Positions 28,893 to 40,561 of a stretch of 64,000 nt of DNA are shown here, piece by piece. Positions within the stretch are counted from its first letter, which is position 1, and each line of letters opens with the position of its first letter. Origin of the DNA: Bubalus kerabau. Lineage: Eukaryota > Chordata > Mammalia > Artiodactyla > Bovidae. The DNA lies in assembly GCF_029407905.1 (NCBI RefSeq), contig NC_073642.1:2666001-2730000 (forward strand). The letters run 5' to 3'. The notes beneath the pieces are model-generated. The model saw nothing but the letters and a program-made list of their open reading frames with translations. It was not told where the DNA came from and did not search any database. The position numbers and the translations under genes are program-made.

Positions 28893-30826
28893 GTGTTCAG
28901 TTGCTCAGTCATGTCCCACTCTTTGCGACCCCATGGACTGCAGCATGCCAGGCTTCCCTGTCCAGTACCAACTCCTGAAACTTACTCAAACTCATGTCCA
29001 TTGAGTGAGTGATGGCCCTCCAACCATCTCATCCTCTTTAATCCCCTTCTCCTGCCTTCAATCTTTCCCAGCATCAGGGTCTTTTTAAATGAGTCAGTTT
29101 TTTGCATCAGGTGGCCAAAATATTGGAGTTTCAGCTTCAGCATCTGTCTTTCCAGTTAATGTTCAGGACTGATTTCCTTTAGGATGGACTGGTTGGATCT
29201 CCTTGGAGTCCAAGGGACTCTTTAAGAGTCTCCTCCAACACCACAGTTCTAAAGCATCAATTCTTTGGCACTCAGCTTTCTTTATAGTCCAGCTCTCACA
29301 TCATACATGACTACTGGGAAAATCATAGCTTTGATTAGAAAGGACTTTTGTTGGCAAAGTAATGTCTCTGCTTTTCAATATGCTGTCTTGGTTGGTCATA
29401 ACTTTTCTTCCAAGGAGCAAGCGTCTTTTAACTTCATGGCTGCAGTCACCATCTGCAGTGAATTTGGAGCCCAGAAAAATAAAGTCAGGCACGGTTTCCA
29501 CTGTTTCCCCATCTATCTGCCATGAAGTGATGGGACTGGATGTCATGATCTTCGTTTTCTGAATGTTCAGTTTGAAGCCAACTTTTTGACTCTCCTCTTT
29601 CACTTTCATCAAGAGGCTCTTTAGTTCTTTGTTTTCTGCCATAAGGGTGGTGTCATCTGCATATCTGAGGTTCTTGATATTTCTCCCGGCAATCTTGATT
29701 CCAGCTTGTGCTTCCTCCAGCCCAGCATTTTTCATGATGTACTCTGCATATAAGTTAAATAAGCAGGGTGACAATATACAGCCTTGACGTGCTCCTTTTC
29801 CTACTTGGAACCAGTCTGTTGTTCCATGTCCAGTTCTAACTGTTGCTTTTTACTTTTCCAGTGGAGCACATTTTTCCATAACTCTCCACCATGACCCGTC
29901 CATCTTGGGTGGCCCTACACAGCATGGCTCGTGGTTTCATTGAGTTAGACAAGGCTGTGGTCCATGTGATTAGTTTTCTGTGATTGCCCTCTTATGGAGA
30001 AGGCTAAGAGGCTTATGGAAGCTTCCTGATGGGAGAGACTGACTGAGGGGGAAACTGGGTCTTCTTCTGATGGGCTGGACCATACCCAGTACATCTTTAA
30101 TCTGATTTTCTGTTGATGGGTGGGGCTGTGTTACCTCTCTGTTTTTTGACCTGAGGCCAAACTATGGTGGAGGTAATGAAGATAATGGCGACCTCCTTCA
30201 AAAGGTCCTGTGCACACACTGCTTTACTCAGTGCCCCGGCCCTGTAGCAGGCCACTGCCGACCCAGGCGTCCACCAGAGACTCCTGGGCACTCACCAGCA
30301 AGTCTGAGTCAGTTTCTTTTGGGGCCGTTGTTCGTTTTTCTTGGGTCCTGGTGCACACAAGGTTTTCTTTGTGCCCTCCAAGAGTCTGTTTGCCCAGTCC
30401 TGTGTAAGTTCTGGCGGCTCTGTTGTGGGGTTAATAGTGACCTTCTCCAGGAGTGCTTATGCTATACCCAGGTCTGCTGCATCTAGAGCCCCTGCCCCAG
30501 CAGTAGGCCCCTGCTGATCCATGCCTCCGCAGGAGACACTCAAACTCAAAGGCAGGTCTGGCTCAGACTCTGGCATCCCCGGTGAGCCCAAGGTTTTGTT
30601 TGAGACCTTTGAGCATCTCTGGCGGATATGGGGTTTGATTCTAAACACAATTTCGTCCCTCCAGCCATCTTGCTGGAGCTTCTCCTTTGCCCTTGGATGT
30701 GGAGTTTATTTTTGGTGGGATCCTTCATTCTCCTATCAACGGTTGTCCAGCAGCGAGTTGTAATTTTGGAGTTGAGAAGATAAGCGCCTGACCATCTGCT
30801 CTTCCATCTTGGGTCTATCATTACAG
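28893..30826 (-). mobile_element. BovB LINE, both ends present, internal deletion
   Basis: Antisense BovB. 28893-29852 is the 3' part. Minus-strand 29301-29774 encodes the reverse-transcriptase segment CLFNLYAEYIMKNAGLEEAQ and the catalytic YADD (in NLRYADDTTLMAEN). 29853-30826 is the 5' region (CACCATGACCCGTCCATCTT, with antisense peptide KMAGGTKLCLESNPISARDA). The endonuclease and N-terminal RT part are missing, so the two ends are joined near 29852. The full family length is about 3.2 kb; 1.93 kb is left. It is dead, with stops and gaps. Confidence 0.88.
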
Positions 30827-30829
30827 TTT

Positions 30830-33800
30830 ATGCAGTGATTTTTGGGGCATAGGGATACCTAGATTGTCTCCATGTCTTCAGATTGTTAGATTCTCATAGG
30901 AAAAGATTAGACTGTATATTTTTAACAAAGAAAAATGACCAAAGGATTTTATTTTTATCTTTAGGAAGAAAGGAAGACATTAAAGGAATTGTCATTTAAG
31001 TCATAGCTGTTCTTATAGCTAACATAAAGTAATGGTTATTTTGCTATACTATATACACATACTGGTTGAGAATTTATATGCATATACAAACATACTGTAA
31101 ATGTATAATACACATACATATGTAAAATTAGTTTTAGGGATAATTTCTTTTTAAACATCTATTCATGCTTTACTTTTTTTAGGAAAAAAATGAAAATGGA
31201 ATTTCAGTTATAAGCTTAAATGTGTAGAAACCTGCTTCATTTATATCTAAACGAATGTTAATTTTTATATAAAATGTTTAAGTGGCTATGTATTTTTTTA
31301 ATGTTTCCATATATACTTTTGTGAGAACAGAATTTCTGTGATTTTGAGGTTTTTTTCTGAGAGCTTTTGAAAGTTTTCTGGTGGGTAGTTAAATTTGTAT
31401 AGTATAATCAGTAACTAATGTCAGGAGTATTCTCAGTTACTTATAATGTAAATAATGAAAATTTGTTAGAGGTATCATTAGTATATCTTATTTTGTATAG
31501 CAGTTTGGCAATGACAATCAAAATTTGCATATGTAAAACTTTTGAAATGATAAAACTTGCTGATGGGATTTTACCTATTACTGTTCTCAAATTCATAAAG
31601 AAGAAAATATGTTACAGATTGTAACATAATTTGAATGTCTGAAATATACATCATTAAAAGAAGAACTGTAATGATAGCTTATTTGTTTGACTGTCATTCA
31701 GACACTGAAAAAATATTCTGATATTGAAGAATGTTTTAAGTTGATTCTTTTAATTGTCATTTTTGAACAGATAACAACTAAATGTGTATGCTGAGATGTG
31801 TCCATATGCCTCTGTTTGAAATATTAATGGTTACTATTCCTAAGGAATGGGTTTATTCTGACATGATAATAGAGTTAAATAATGCTTACTCAGTAGTGTT
31901 AACTATAATGGTGATTATTTTAGCATTCTTTTTGAAACTTTTGCACATGTAAGTTCAGTACTAAAACATATGTTGCTACATGACAATGTAAAAGTGTAAA
32001 TGTGCATTATGGAATAGAAAGTTGTCTGGAAAATCATAGCAAAAATTTAACATTACTATATAAACATACCAGGAAAAAGGACAGCTGCTATTTACTGCCT
32101 TTAAATTTTTAAATGTATTTCGAAAGCAACATCTAACAACCAAAGGAACTTAAAAAGATACAGCCAGTTTGTGCTTGTCTTCATCATTACCTGTTGACAT
32201 TTTGGGAGTGTTGGGCCGTTGTATCCAGCTTTGTATTCCCAGTGACTGTTACGCGTAGTTCTGAGTGATCATGAAGAACGTGTGACTTAGATACTACTGC
32301 CGCAGAGAGTTTTAAACAGTGAAACAAAGAGAATTTGATTACCCTTGGAAAGAAGGGAGAAGATGGGATTTGAGGTAGGTGCTATACAGTTATATTTGGG
32401 TTGACAAACACATGAATGATAAAAATAGTCATTGAAAGTTTCTATAAAGGGCAATTTTATAAGATAGTGCCATATTTGTGGCTAATTGTTGAAGGAAAGT
32501 CTCTTGGAATAGCTTGGGAATTACTCTTAATTAATGGGCCTAATAGAATGGATTATTGTCTTTTACAGTAGTTTGAGTCTGTTAAATGGATTGATCATAG
32601 GTCTTCATGGCTTTTTAGATTATTCAGAATTGGTATGAAAAATTTCAGTAGTCTCAACATTCATGCTGAAAGTACTCTGAGAAGGTGTAAGTAAAAAAAA
32701 AAAAATTCCATTTGGGTTAGTCATATTTGCTAGTTTTTTAATTTGCATTCACTATTCCTGTCACTTCTAAAGTTATAATTAGTGTCTCCTGGAGTTTTAT
32801 TTGTATCTGACCTTGGCTTTATTGTATTCTTGCTTCTCAGGTAAATATGGTGAAAGAAGAACATAGCATGCAGATAATCTGAGGATATCTGACATCATCA
32901 GGAACATTCTTCTTACGGAGTTCCTTAATTTATAAATCTCAACTGTAAACCACAAGTAAGAAGGTTCTGGATCAAGAAATGCTGTATTAGGACAAGATTT
33001 TGGCTAGGCTCAGGAAAATAACACTGGTGCAGACTTTGTTCTTGTGCAGCTTGGAATTATCAGATATTCCTGAGAATCGGTAAGTAAGACAGTTATTTAA
33101 AAATATAATTGTATTAAAGATGGAGTCCATGAATAATGTAGGCGATGGCCTGCCTTCAATTAATTTACTTAACACCAAACACAATAACATAACTAATATT
33201 GCAAAACAAATGATCAATATTTTACTAGTTTTAAATTAGGAAATAGACCCGCTATTTTTGCATGTGTAGTTTGGTGGTATGATAATGGTAGAGGTTGATG
33301 GCAGCCTAACAAAGGTGCTAATATAGAATAATAGTAGTAAAGTCATGTTGAAGTTGGAGAGTTGAATCAGCTACAGGATTGATTAATGAGGAACTGTTTC
33401 TAAGTGTTAGTTCGACATTAGCCTCCACTTAAGCTGCTGCTTCAGTGTTTGGTCAGAATGCTGTGTGTTTTACCTTACTATGTTTCTTTTTCCCTGTAGG
33501 GAGGTAGTAGTTTAAGAAAAGATACTTTTGCCATCTTTGTTTTAATGTCAATAATTATTGTCACCAGACCAGTTGCATTATTGCTCATTCCAGGTTTTCT
33601 TCACTCCCATCTCTGGGCTCAGGAAAACCCCTTGGTGATAGTGATTGTAAGGGCAGTCTGAGTGCTCATTTGATTCAGGGCAGGGCACTTTGGTTAGATA
33701 GGAACTGATATTCTGCTTTTCTTAAATTTGATAGAATTTTGGTAGCAGCTAGTGTTTATTGTTCAGATAACATATAGGTAACAAATTATGCTAAATTTGG

Positions 33801-34830
33801 TGATATATAATACATTCTTGTGCTATTTCTACAGATTCTGTGGGTGAAGATTTCTGAGAGTTCCAGAATGTATGAAGAATCAACTGGGAAGACCCAGTTC
33901 AATGATGGAGAGTGATTCAAACCACTAGAGTCTTCTGGATACTTCTTCACTCACATCTGGCACTGGTTTTAGATGACTTGGAAGGTTGGGCTTAGCTAAA
34001 AGGCTTTTAACCATCACACAGGTTCTCACTTGAATCATAAAAAGAAGTGTTTGAAGTGGCATGACCTTTTTTGATCTAGTTTCAGAGGTCATGTAACATC
34101 ATTTCTGCCATATTCTGTTGGCTAACCTTATCATATGGCCAACCAGAATTTCATAGCATGGTGGGATAATGCCAAGGTGACTGCAGGCACAGATAGCTTG
34201 TAAGACTAGATTGAAGACAGTACAGTAGTTTAAGAGCTACAAATGTGGAGCTTCAGTAGTTTGTTGTTTTGTTCTTGAAGGGGTCCTTGATTTTCAGAAT
34301 TCCACTTTTCTCACACTCAGAATCTCTTGTAGATAATTTTTGGCAAATACCTTACTCATTGCCTGACATAAAGTCATACTGAATTGTTTTGTGATTTGGG
34401 GAGTTAATTAGGCAAAAGATAAGAAATTAGAAAAAAAAAGTACATGATTTTTGGATTAAGTCACTTGGGAAATACAAAATAGAAAAGATTCAGGTCCAGT
34501 ATGTAGATACTGAAATGTAGAATCTTAGAACTCCTGAAGCTGTGAAACTATAGGAAGAATGAGAGGGGACAGCTGTTGATAAAGTCAGTAATGTTGTAAC
34601 AGATGCTGAATTCCTGCCCTTGACACTCCAGGAGCTTTTCCTTCATTTCCCATTCTACCTTGCTGTAAGATTACTTCATGGGATGGGCTGGCAAGAACTG
34701 AATACTGACAAATTGTTAAACATTCTTTCTCAGAAAGCCTTATTGCCCACCTGCTGTCCATGGGATAACCTTGAAAGTAAAGGTTTTAATCAGAAAATGT
34801 TTCCTTTTTCCTCAGGCATAAATCATAACT
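30830..34830 (+). other. AT-rich stretch, no gene found
   Basis: 4 kb without a long frame or a recognised repeat, apart from the short similarity at 32047-32120 to 24670-24740. An acceptor-like TGCTATTTCTACAG precedes 33834 and could begin a non-coding exon of the host RNA, but no donor or conservation can be argued from sequence alone. Confidence 0.5.
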
Positions 34831-34843
34831 AAAGAGAAGATTA

Positions 34844-35127
34844 CAGGCTTCCCTCATAGCTCAGTTGGTAAAGAAGATCCACTGGAGAAGGGATAGGTTA
34901 CCCCCTCCAGTATTCTTGGCCTTCCCTTGTGGCTTAGCTGGTGAAAAATCCGCCTGCATTGCAGGAGACCTGGGTTCGATACCTGGGTTGGGAAGATCCT
35001 CTGGAGAGAGAGAGGCTACCCACTCCAGTATTCTGGCCTGGAGAATTCCATGGACTGTATAGTCCATGAGGTCACAAAGAGTCGGACATGACAGACCCAT
35101 TGTCCTTTCATTTTCTTTCATTTTTTC
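34844..35127 (+). mobile_element. Bov-tA SINE with duplicated head, 13-bp TSD
   Basis: Sense Bov-tA in which the tRNA-derived head occurs twice: AGGCTTCCCTCATAGCTCAG, and again CTTCCCTTGTGGCTTAGCTG about 75 bp on, followed by one body. It ends in a TTTCATTTTCTTTCATTTTTTC tail and is bounded by AAAGAGAAGATTA at 34831-34843 and 35128-35140, so the whole composite arrived as one insertion. Confidence 0.95.
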
Positions 35128-35194
35128 AAAGAGAAGATTAATGGTTTTTTGAGAGGTACCTGCTCAGCCATTTTAATAGGAACTAGAGTAATGG

Positions 35195-35473
35195 GTGGAG
35201 AAGGCAATGGCACCCCATTGCAGTACTCTTTCCTGGAAAATCCCGTGGACGGAGGAGCCTGGTAGGCTGCAGTCCATGGGGTTGCTAGAGTTGGACATGA
35301 CTGAGCAACTTCACTTTCACTTTTCACTTTCATGCGTTGGAGAAGGAAATGGCAACCCACTCCAGTGTTCTTGCCTGGAGAATCCCAGGGACAGGGGAGC
35401 CTGGTGGGCTGCCATCTATGGGGTTGCACAGAGTCGGACACGACTGAAGTGACGCAGCAGCAGCAGCAGCAGC
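35195..35473 (+). mobile_element. BOVA2-type dimeric SINE with (CAG)n tail, 10-bp TSD
   Basis: Two tandem Bov-tA bodies joined by ACTTTCACTTTTCACTTTCA and ending in a run of CAG triplets. It is flanked by AGAGTAATGG at 35185-35194 and 35474-35483. Few differences from the family form suggest a recent insertion. Confidence 0.96.
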
Positions 35474-35483
35474 AGAGTAATGG

Positions 35484-38462
35484 ATTAGGAACTAAAATGT
35501 TTTCCTAAGTTCCATTGTAGCCTCTATATCTTTAATATAGTTACTATTTTTCTTATCAAATGGATTAAGTTTCTTGGTTATTTTCATTGCAATATTTAGG
35601 TATTGGTATGTTTCTTATACAGAAAGCCATGTAGATTGCATGATATCATGAGTGAGTGAGCTGTAGATGAAAGAGTAATAAAAAGGAAGCATAGACAATG
35701 TGAGGAGACAATATAAGAAGCGAGATAGAAGACTACCAATACCTGGCTTTCTCATTGTTAAAAGAATTCCAAAGCAAATTTTGATTCACTTGTTGTTTTT
35801 TCATATTAGAATAGCTATTTATTGCATTTCATTTTATGTAATGAAATGAAGTGTGCTACTAACCTTTACCCATTTTTTTCCCAGTGTGTTCTCTCAAGTG
35901 ACGACTACATAGGAAAACTGATACCGTTGATTCTGCCACCATCTTCCATAAAACCAAAAAATAGTCTTCATAATGTATGGCAAATCCTCATTATTGTATT
36001 GCAGCAGACACTCCCTGTAGATCATAAAAACAGGCTGAGAAGGCTCAAATTTAAAGGGTGGTATTGGAGAGAATTGTAACCAGGCATGTGGACTGTTTTC
36101 ATTGTTGCTAATGGACTGAATCTCAGGAGCTTGAATGATGGAGACATTGTTACACAAAGACGCTCAGTCAGGACTTTGTAATGTCAAAGCTTCATTTCAT
36201 TGCTCCCAGAAGTATTAGTGCATATATTTAAAATTTTCATTTATCACAGAGAAATTTAAAATTGATTCATAAAAAACACAATTTTCAAGATTTCAAAGGA
36301 TATGGAAAATTTTAAGTGTAACATTTTACTTCTTAAATGCCGTTTTCCCTCCTCTGATTCTGCCACGTCTGTCTGTCTTATCTACTTAATGATGAAATTT
36401 TGTGCATATCTTATGAGTTTATTGATAAATTAACACTCATGGCATTTTGGGGGATTTGTATATACTAGCCACAGATTTTTCTATGCAGTAAGTGTTGTTT
36501 ATATATAAATTGTACATTTATCCAACTAATTTGTTGAAATAATTCCAATGAAACTGTGAAGACTAAGGATACCCAAAATTTATAGTTTCGAGTCCAAAGT
36601 AAAATAGATTTTCCTCTATTATATAGACAGGATTTCATCAATCTTATCTACAAGTGTTTATGTGGATATATTTCCTAAAACTGTATAAATGTTACATTTT
36701 TATTTTTTGGCAATATGATGTTACAAAGAAATTGCCTTTCTTCTGTTACTGTTCAGTCTGTCATCTTCATATATGCTTAATCCTTACAGTCTCTTGCATT
36801 ATTTCATTTTGCTCTGTTTTTTTTTCCCTTTCAGTTTCCTTGGTATATCAATGTCTTAGTGTAGTGCAAATGAAATACCATATTTTATTGCTGTCAATTT
36901 ACTGTGGTGGTCTGTATTTTGGTTGTGTATTAAAATATAATCATACTATGTTTTATGCCTTTTGAGGTTTGTGTTTTTCTTTAAAACATGTTTGTATTAG
37001 TATCATTTCTTCATCTGTGTTTTTTTCATCAGATGTTTTGCCATTTTATTTCTCTTTCCATTTATCCTTACTGTGGTTTTAAAGCATTACATATTCAAAT
37101 TGTTTACCTTGACTTAGGTAGTTAAAAACTCATCTTCACTTTTACCATAATCATAGAAATTCTGACATATAATTGGTTGAATTTCTATTTATTTGTCTGC
37201 CTTACTTTCTATTGTTACTTTAAAATTACTGATGAATCTTCTATTCCATTGAGCTCTATCTCATTTCTCTTCTTTTTCAGAATATTCCCTGTCAACACTT
37301 GCATTTTTTCTCTCAATTGATGCTTAACATTACATTGCAAGTTGGAAAAAATAATGCAGTTTTTATTTCATTTGCAACAATTTAATAGATTAATTAGGAG
37401 AGACTAGATCTCTTTAAAATTGAGTCTTCCTGTCAAACAACAAGGTATGTCTTTATATTTTTCTAAAATCAAATTGTTATGTTGGAATACTGCTAGTTTA
37501 GCTTTCCTTTAAAATTCATTCCCAAGCATTTCATAGTTTTGTTAATATAGTGATAGGGATTGAAAACTAGGTTTTTTTCCATATTAATATATGTAAATCA
37601 GCTTTAATATTTTTTAAATACAATTTCATTGAAACTCATTATGATTTTAATTTTTAAGTACTTAAGAGTCATCTTAGGAACTTTTTCTCCTTTTAAGAAT
37701 TTTTCATCAAATTTAGTGACAGGTTTAATAAAATATATTTTGTTTTCAAGTTGATCATATTTGCCATTTTAATTATTAAGATAAAATAGCTGAATTTTTC
37801 TAAAAATGAAAATTTTTGTATCCAATGAATATGTGAACTACAATTTGTTTATTTTTATATTACCTCTTTTATAACCCTATTTATACCCCCTATTATAGCC
37901 ATCATTATTTTATTGGCACTTTCTGAGAAGATAGTCCTAAACACAGAACTTTATTTTGTGTTTGCTTTACTAGCTCTGTCAAAACTGTTTTGAATGTTTT
38001 TTCATGTAGACTGGAAAACAGAAAATACTAGCCTTATTTAGTTTTTAATTCTATATTGATATATGACTTTATACCTCCATGAATATTGCAGGGAACTACA
38101 TAGGCTTTTGTTGTTGTTCATTTGTGTTTTTAATATTTTCCAACTACTTATGTAAACATCTTTCCTCTGCAGTATACAGTTATAAAGAGCAGTAAATGTC
38201 TATTGATGTGCTATTATCAACTGATAATTTTATACATCTAAAGTGGTATCCAACATTGCATGTAGTTGTCAAAGTCTGCTTAATCTCTCATTTGGGACGG
38301 GTGTTCAGTTTGCTTGGATTTTCTTGATTTATAACACTTGGAGAATCTACAAAATACGTGAACCACGTGCATCTGGGTTTGTGTGCTTTTTTTTCTTTCC
38401 TTTGAGTTTGAAATTATACACTTTTGGCAAAAATACTATGGAAGTGATGTAGTTCTCAGTTC
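35484..38462 (+). other. AT-rich stretch, no gene found
   Basis: 3 kb of low-GC sequence. Nothing recognised with confidence; some parts look like very old LINE debris. Open frames are below 110 codons and lack family signatures. Confidence 0.5.
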
Positions 38463-38604
38463 ATCACTGCTGCTGCTGCTAGCTGCTAAGTCGCTTCAGT
38501 CGTGTCCAACTCTGTGCAACCCCATAGACGGCCTCCCACCAGGCTCCCCGTCCATGGGATTCTCCAGGCAAGAACACGAGTGGGTTGCCATTTCCTTCTC
38601 CAAG
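38463..38604 (-). mobile_element. BOVA2/Bov-tA SINE, antisense, truncated
   Basis: Starts with the complement of a CAG tail (CTGCTGCTGCTAGCTGCTAA), then GTCGCTTCAGTCGTGTCCAA and GGATTCTCCAGGCAAGAACA. It ends within one monomer. Confidence 0.92.
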
Positions 38605-38637
38605 GAAATCACTAGGGATCATATAATGTTGACAGTG

Positions 38638-38836
38638 GGCTTCCCTAGTGGCTCAGTGGTAAAGAATCCGCCTGCCAAGCAGGAGACTTGGGTTGCATTC
38701 CTGGGTCTGAAAGACCCCCTGGAGGATGGCATGATACCCCACTCCAGTATTCTTGCTGAAGAAATCCAATGGACAGGAGCCTGGCGGGCTACAGTCCATG
38801 GAATCACAAGAGAGTCAGATGTTCTAACCAACAACA
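38638..38836 (+). mobile_element. Bov-tA SINE with 13-bp TSD
   Basis: Sense copy with head GGCTTCCCTAGTGGCTCAG, bounded by AATGTTGACAGTG at 38625-38637 and 38837-38849. It sits 33 bp from an antisense SINE, so the RNA could fold on itself. Confidence 0.95.
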
Positions 38837-39020
38837 AATGTTGACAGTGCCTTATGACTAGTGATGTAGCTTTACTTACTTAGTGTTGTAATTAATAAGT
38901 ATCTTTTGTGAAAGATAATGCCAGTGCTCTTTATCGTACTTTGATATGCTAATTTTAGTGTGCATTGAAGTTTCTTGTCAAATCATAATTTTAAGAAAAT
39001 CTGTTAAGTCTACATTTTAT

Positions 39021-39663
39021 TTTTATTTTTTTTAATTTATTTATTTTAATTGGAGGCTAATTACTTTACAATATTGTAGTGGTTCTTACCATACATTGAC
39101 ATGAATCAGCCATGGGTGTACATGTGTCCCCATCCTGAGCCCCACCTCCCACCTCTCTCCCCATCCCATCCCGCTGGGTCATCCCAGTGCACCAGCCCTG
39201 AGCACCCTGTCTCATGCATCAACCCTGAACTAGCAATCCACTTCACATATGATAATATACACGTTTCAATGCTACCCTCTCAAATCATCCCACCCTTGCC
39301 TTCCCCCACAGAGTCCAAAAGACTTCTTTACATCTGTGTCTCTTTTGCTGTCTTGCATATAGGGTCATTGTTACTATCTTTCTAAATTCCATATATATGT
39401 GTTAGTATACTGTATTGGTGTTTTTCTTTATGACTTGCTTTACTCTGTATAATAGGCTCCAGTTTCATCCACCTCATTAAAACTGATTCAAATGTATTCT
39501 TTTTAATAGCTGAGTAATATTTCATTTTGTATACATACCACAACAGTCTTATCCATTCTTCTGCTGTTGGACATCTAGGTTGCTTCCATGTCCTGGCTGT
39601 TGTAAACAGTGCTGTGATGAACATTGGGGTACATGTGTCTTTCAATTCTGGTTTCCTCTGTGC
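39021..39663 (-). mobile_element. L1_BT-type L1 3' end with 11-bp TSD
   Basis: Antisense 3' end of a young ruminant L1: poly-T, AATTGGAGGCTAATTACTTT, CACCTCCCACCTCTCTCCCC, then ORF2 tail including GCTGTTGGACATCTAGGTTG. On the minus strand the last ORF2 residues read TARTWKQPRCPTAEEWI and YSAIKKN, typical L1. It is bounded by CTACATTTTAT at 39010-39020 and 39664-39674. Confidence 0.95.
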
Positions 39664-39989
39664 CTACATTTTATCATGTGAAGTTGTCCGATTGGGAGTT
39701 GTCCATTCTCCCCCAGTTTTTCAGTTATTCATTTCAGTGTAGACTCATGGATATTTTCTTTACCCTATAGATAAAGATGGGTCTCCACTACACTACATTT
39801 TTTTTTCCTGAATTATCCTACATTTGGCCTCTGTCTTTTCAACATGTCCCTATCCTTTCTCTAGTAACAGTATCCAGGTTCATTTTGTTCTTATCTTAAC
39901 CCCAGTGTGAAACCCACCGTTTCTCCTAGGATCCCTGGTTCCTTAAAGGGAAATAAAATTTGAGAGCAAGATAAGTATCAGAACTTCAT

Positions 39990-40195
39990 TTTTCTTTTTA
40001 TGGATTTCTGTGTATAAACCACATTTTTTCTGTTGATGAACTTGGGTGTTTCCGCTATTTTACTTTGAATAATAGGGCTAGTAGCATCCACATTGAACAG
40101 TGATTCTATGAACACTGGTATAGAAATGTCTGAGTCTCTGTTTTCATATCTTTTGGATTTTTACTTAGAAATAAAATTGCTAGGAGTCACGGCAA
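39990..40195 (-). mobile_element. Old L1 fragment, antisense
   Basis: TTCTGTTGATGAACTTGGGT and AGCATCCACATTGAACAGTG are a diverged version of the L1 ORF2 end seen undiverged just upstream. It is an older, separate copy. A faint old-L1 3' UTR pattern (40220-40480) follows. Confidence 0.6.
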
Positions 40196-40561
40196 TTCCC
40201 TGGGTAGCTTTTTGAGAACTATCCAGTTTTTGTTATAAAAGTTTCAAAGACAGAAGAGAGTGTAATAAACTTTCACATAATTAGCAACTAGAACTAATAG
40301 TTATCAGAACATTGCCAAATTTTGAAAATTAGAAATACAGCAATACTTTGGGCCTATATGTATGTGTACAGAACACATGACTACAATTTCCTATCCCTAT
40401 TAACTAGAATCCTTTAATATATTTTAAAATAAATCCTCATGTAAATTTATTAGTTGTTTCAAAGATACCTATCATAGTTGGAAGAAATCTGAATCCAAAC
40501 TGGGAATGCATTTTTATCTAGGCTGCTTTTGGCTTAGTTTGGCAAATTTATTAATTTATTT

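Noticed and set aside
30521..30763. Plus-strand frame in a GC-rich patch, possible exon
   Set aside because: Lies in the BovB 5' region; no splice sites fit.
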